This document shows, piece after piece, positions 54,590-54,603 of a stretch of DNA of 54,603 bases. The translations under genes and the position numbers were made by a program. Position 1 is the stretch's first letter; every line of letters starts with the position of its first letter. The notes under the pieces were generated by a model. It was not told the DNA's origin, made no database searches, and was given only the letters and a program-made list of their open reading frames with translations. This DNA is from an uncultured Lachnospiraceae bacterium (GTDB lineage: Bacteria > Bacillota > Clostridia > Lachnospirales > Lachnospiraceae). The stretch spans positions 1 through 54,603 of the forward strand of contig CAKRGM010000017.1 in NCBI GenBank assembly GCA_934330725.1, in the 5' to 3' direction.

Positions 54590-54603
54590 TCGGTTAAGCC
54601 CTC
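54590..54603 (-). rRNA. 23S rRNA gene, extreme 3' end (partial)
   Basis: Read on minus, GAGGGCTTAACC matches the conserved 3' terminus of 23S rRNA. The rest lies beyond the window. The 95 bp to tRNA-Asn cannot hold a 5S gene. Confidence 0.6.

Overview
The window reads as chromosome of a low-GC, spore-lineage Firmicute, most likely a Lachnospiraceae member (Lachnospira/Eubacterium/Roseburia-like gut clostridium). The evidence is the AT-rich sequence, the separate glgC and glgD subunits, spoVG, cwlD, mecA, a clostridial-type long PRPP synthetase, a DnaD/DnaI-type primosome, and a Roseburia-like beta-mannan oligosaccharide locus. I cannot fix the species from sequence alone. No CRISPR array, IS element or prophage is visible.

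Left part (1-19 kb): a glycogen operon glgC-glgD-spoVG (minus) diverges from murC (plus). murC is followed by a dense DnaA-box region in front of a two-gene primosome operon (tandem DnaD-domain protein, then a DnaC/DnaI-like helicase loader), and then by prs. Minus-strand envelope genes follow: a class A penicillin-binding protein, a large anchored protein ending in a catalytically degenerate C39-like domain, and a YwmB-like protein. After a DUF402 gene comes the minus-strand set cwlD - tsaC/sua5 - ywlE-like - rpiB - dCMP deaminase, whose core matches the ywlC-ywlE-rpiB order of Bacillus.

Middle (19-36 kb): a membrane-anchored SH3/GH18 protein; an unusual two-gene operon encoding a Ser/Thr kinase fused to a MinD/ParA-like domain and a second MinD/ParA-like protein, both with a changed P-loop (GVGxTH); mecA; a DUF1858 protein; a 2[4Fe-4S] ferredoxin; the conserved blocks gdpP-rplI-dnaB and rpsF-ssb-rpsR; a sirtuin overlapping a P-loop-less BY-kinase-like gene next to a Wzz-like protein with an acidic repeat tail; a sugar nucleotidyltransferase; a lipoprotein; and a 186-bp MITE-like element with a TATAA target duplication.

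Right part (36-54.6 kb): an intracellular beta-mannan oligosaccharide pathway, nearly all on minus. Two solute-binding lipoproteins and two permeases import the sugar. A GH36 alpha-galactosidase strips galactose, a GH130_2 phosphorylase shortens manno-oligosaccharides to mannose-1-phosphate, a cellobiose-2-epimerase-like enzyme turns mannobiose into mannosylglucose, and a GH130_1 phosphorylase splits that. A phosphohexomutase and ManA then feed fructose-6-phosphate. A LacI and a divergent AraC regulator sit inside the cluster. No mannanase or esterase is present, so polymer attack must be encoded elsewhere or done by other organisms. The window ends with a DUF624 membrane operon, tRNA-Cys/Glu/Asn and the very 3' end of a 23S rRNA gene (minus), with no room for a 5S gene between them.

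Most promising for follow-up: the kinase/pseudo-MinD pair, the DnaA-box control region of the primosome operon, the MITE-like element, and a recurring theme of enzymes whose signature residues are altered (two GVGxTH proteins, BY-kinase-like, C39-like, YwlE-like).
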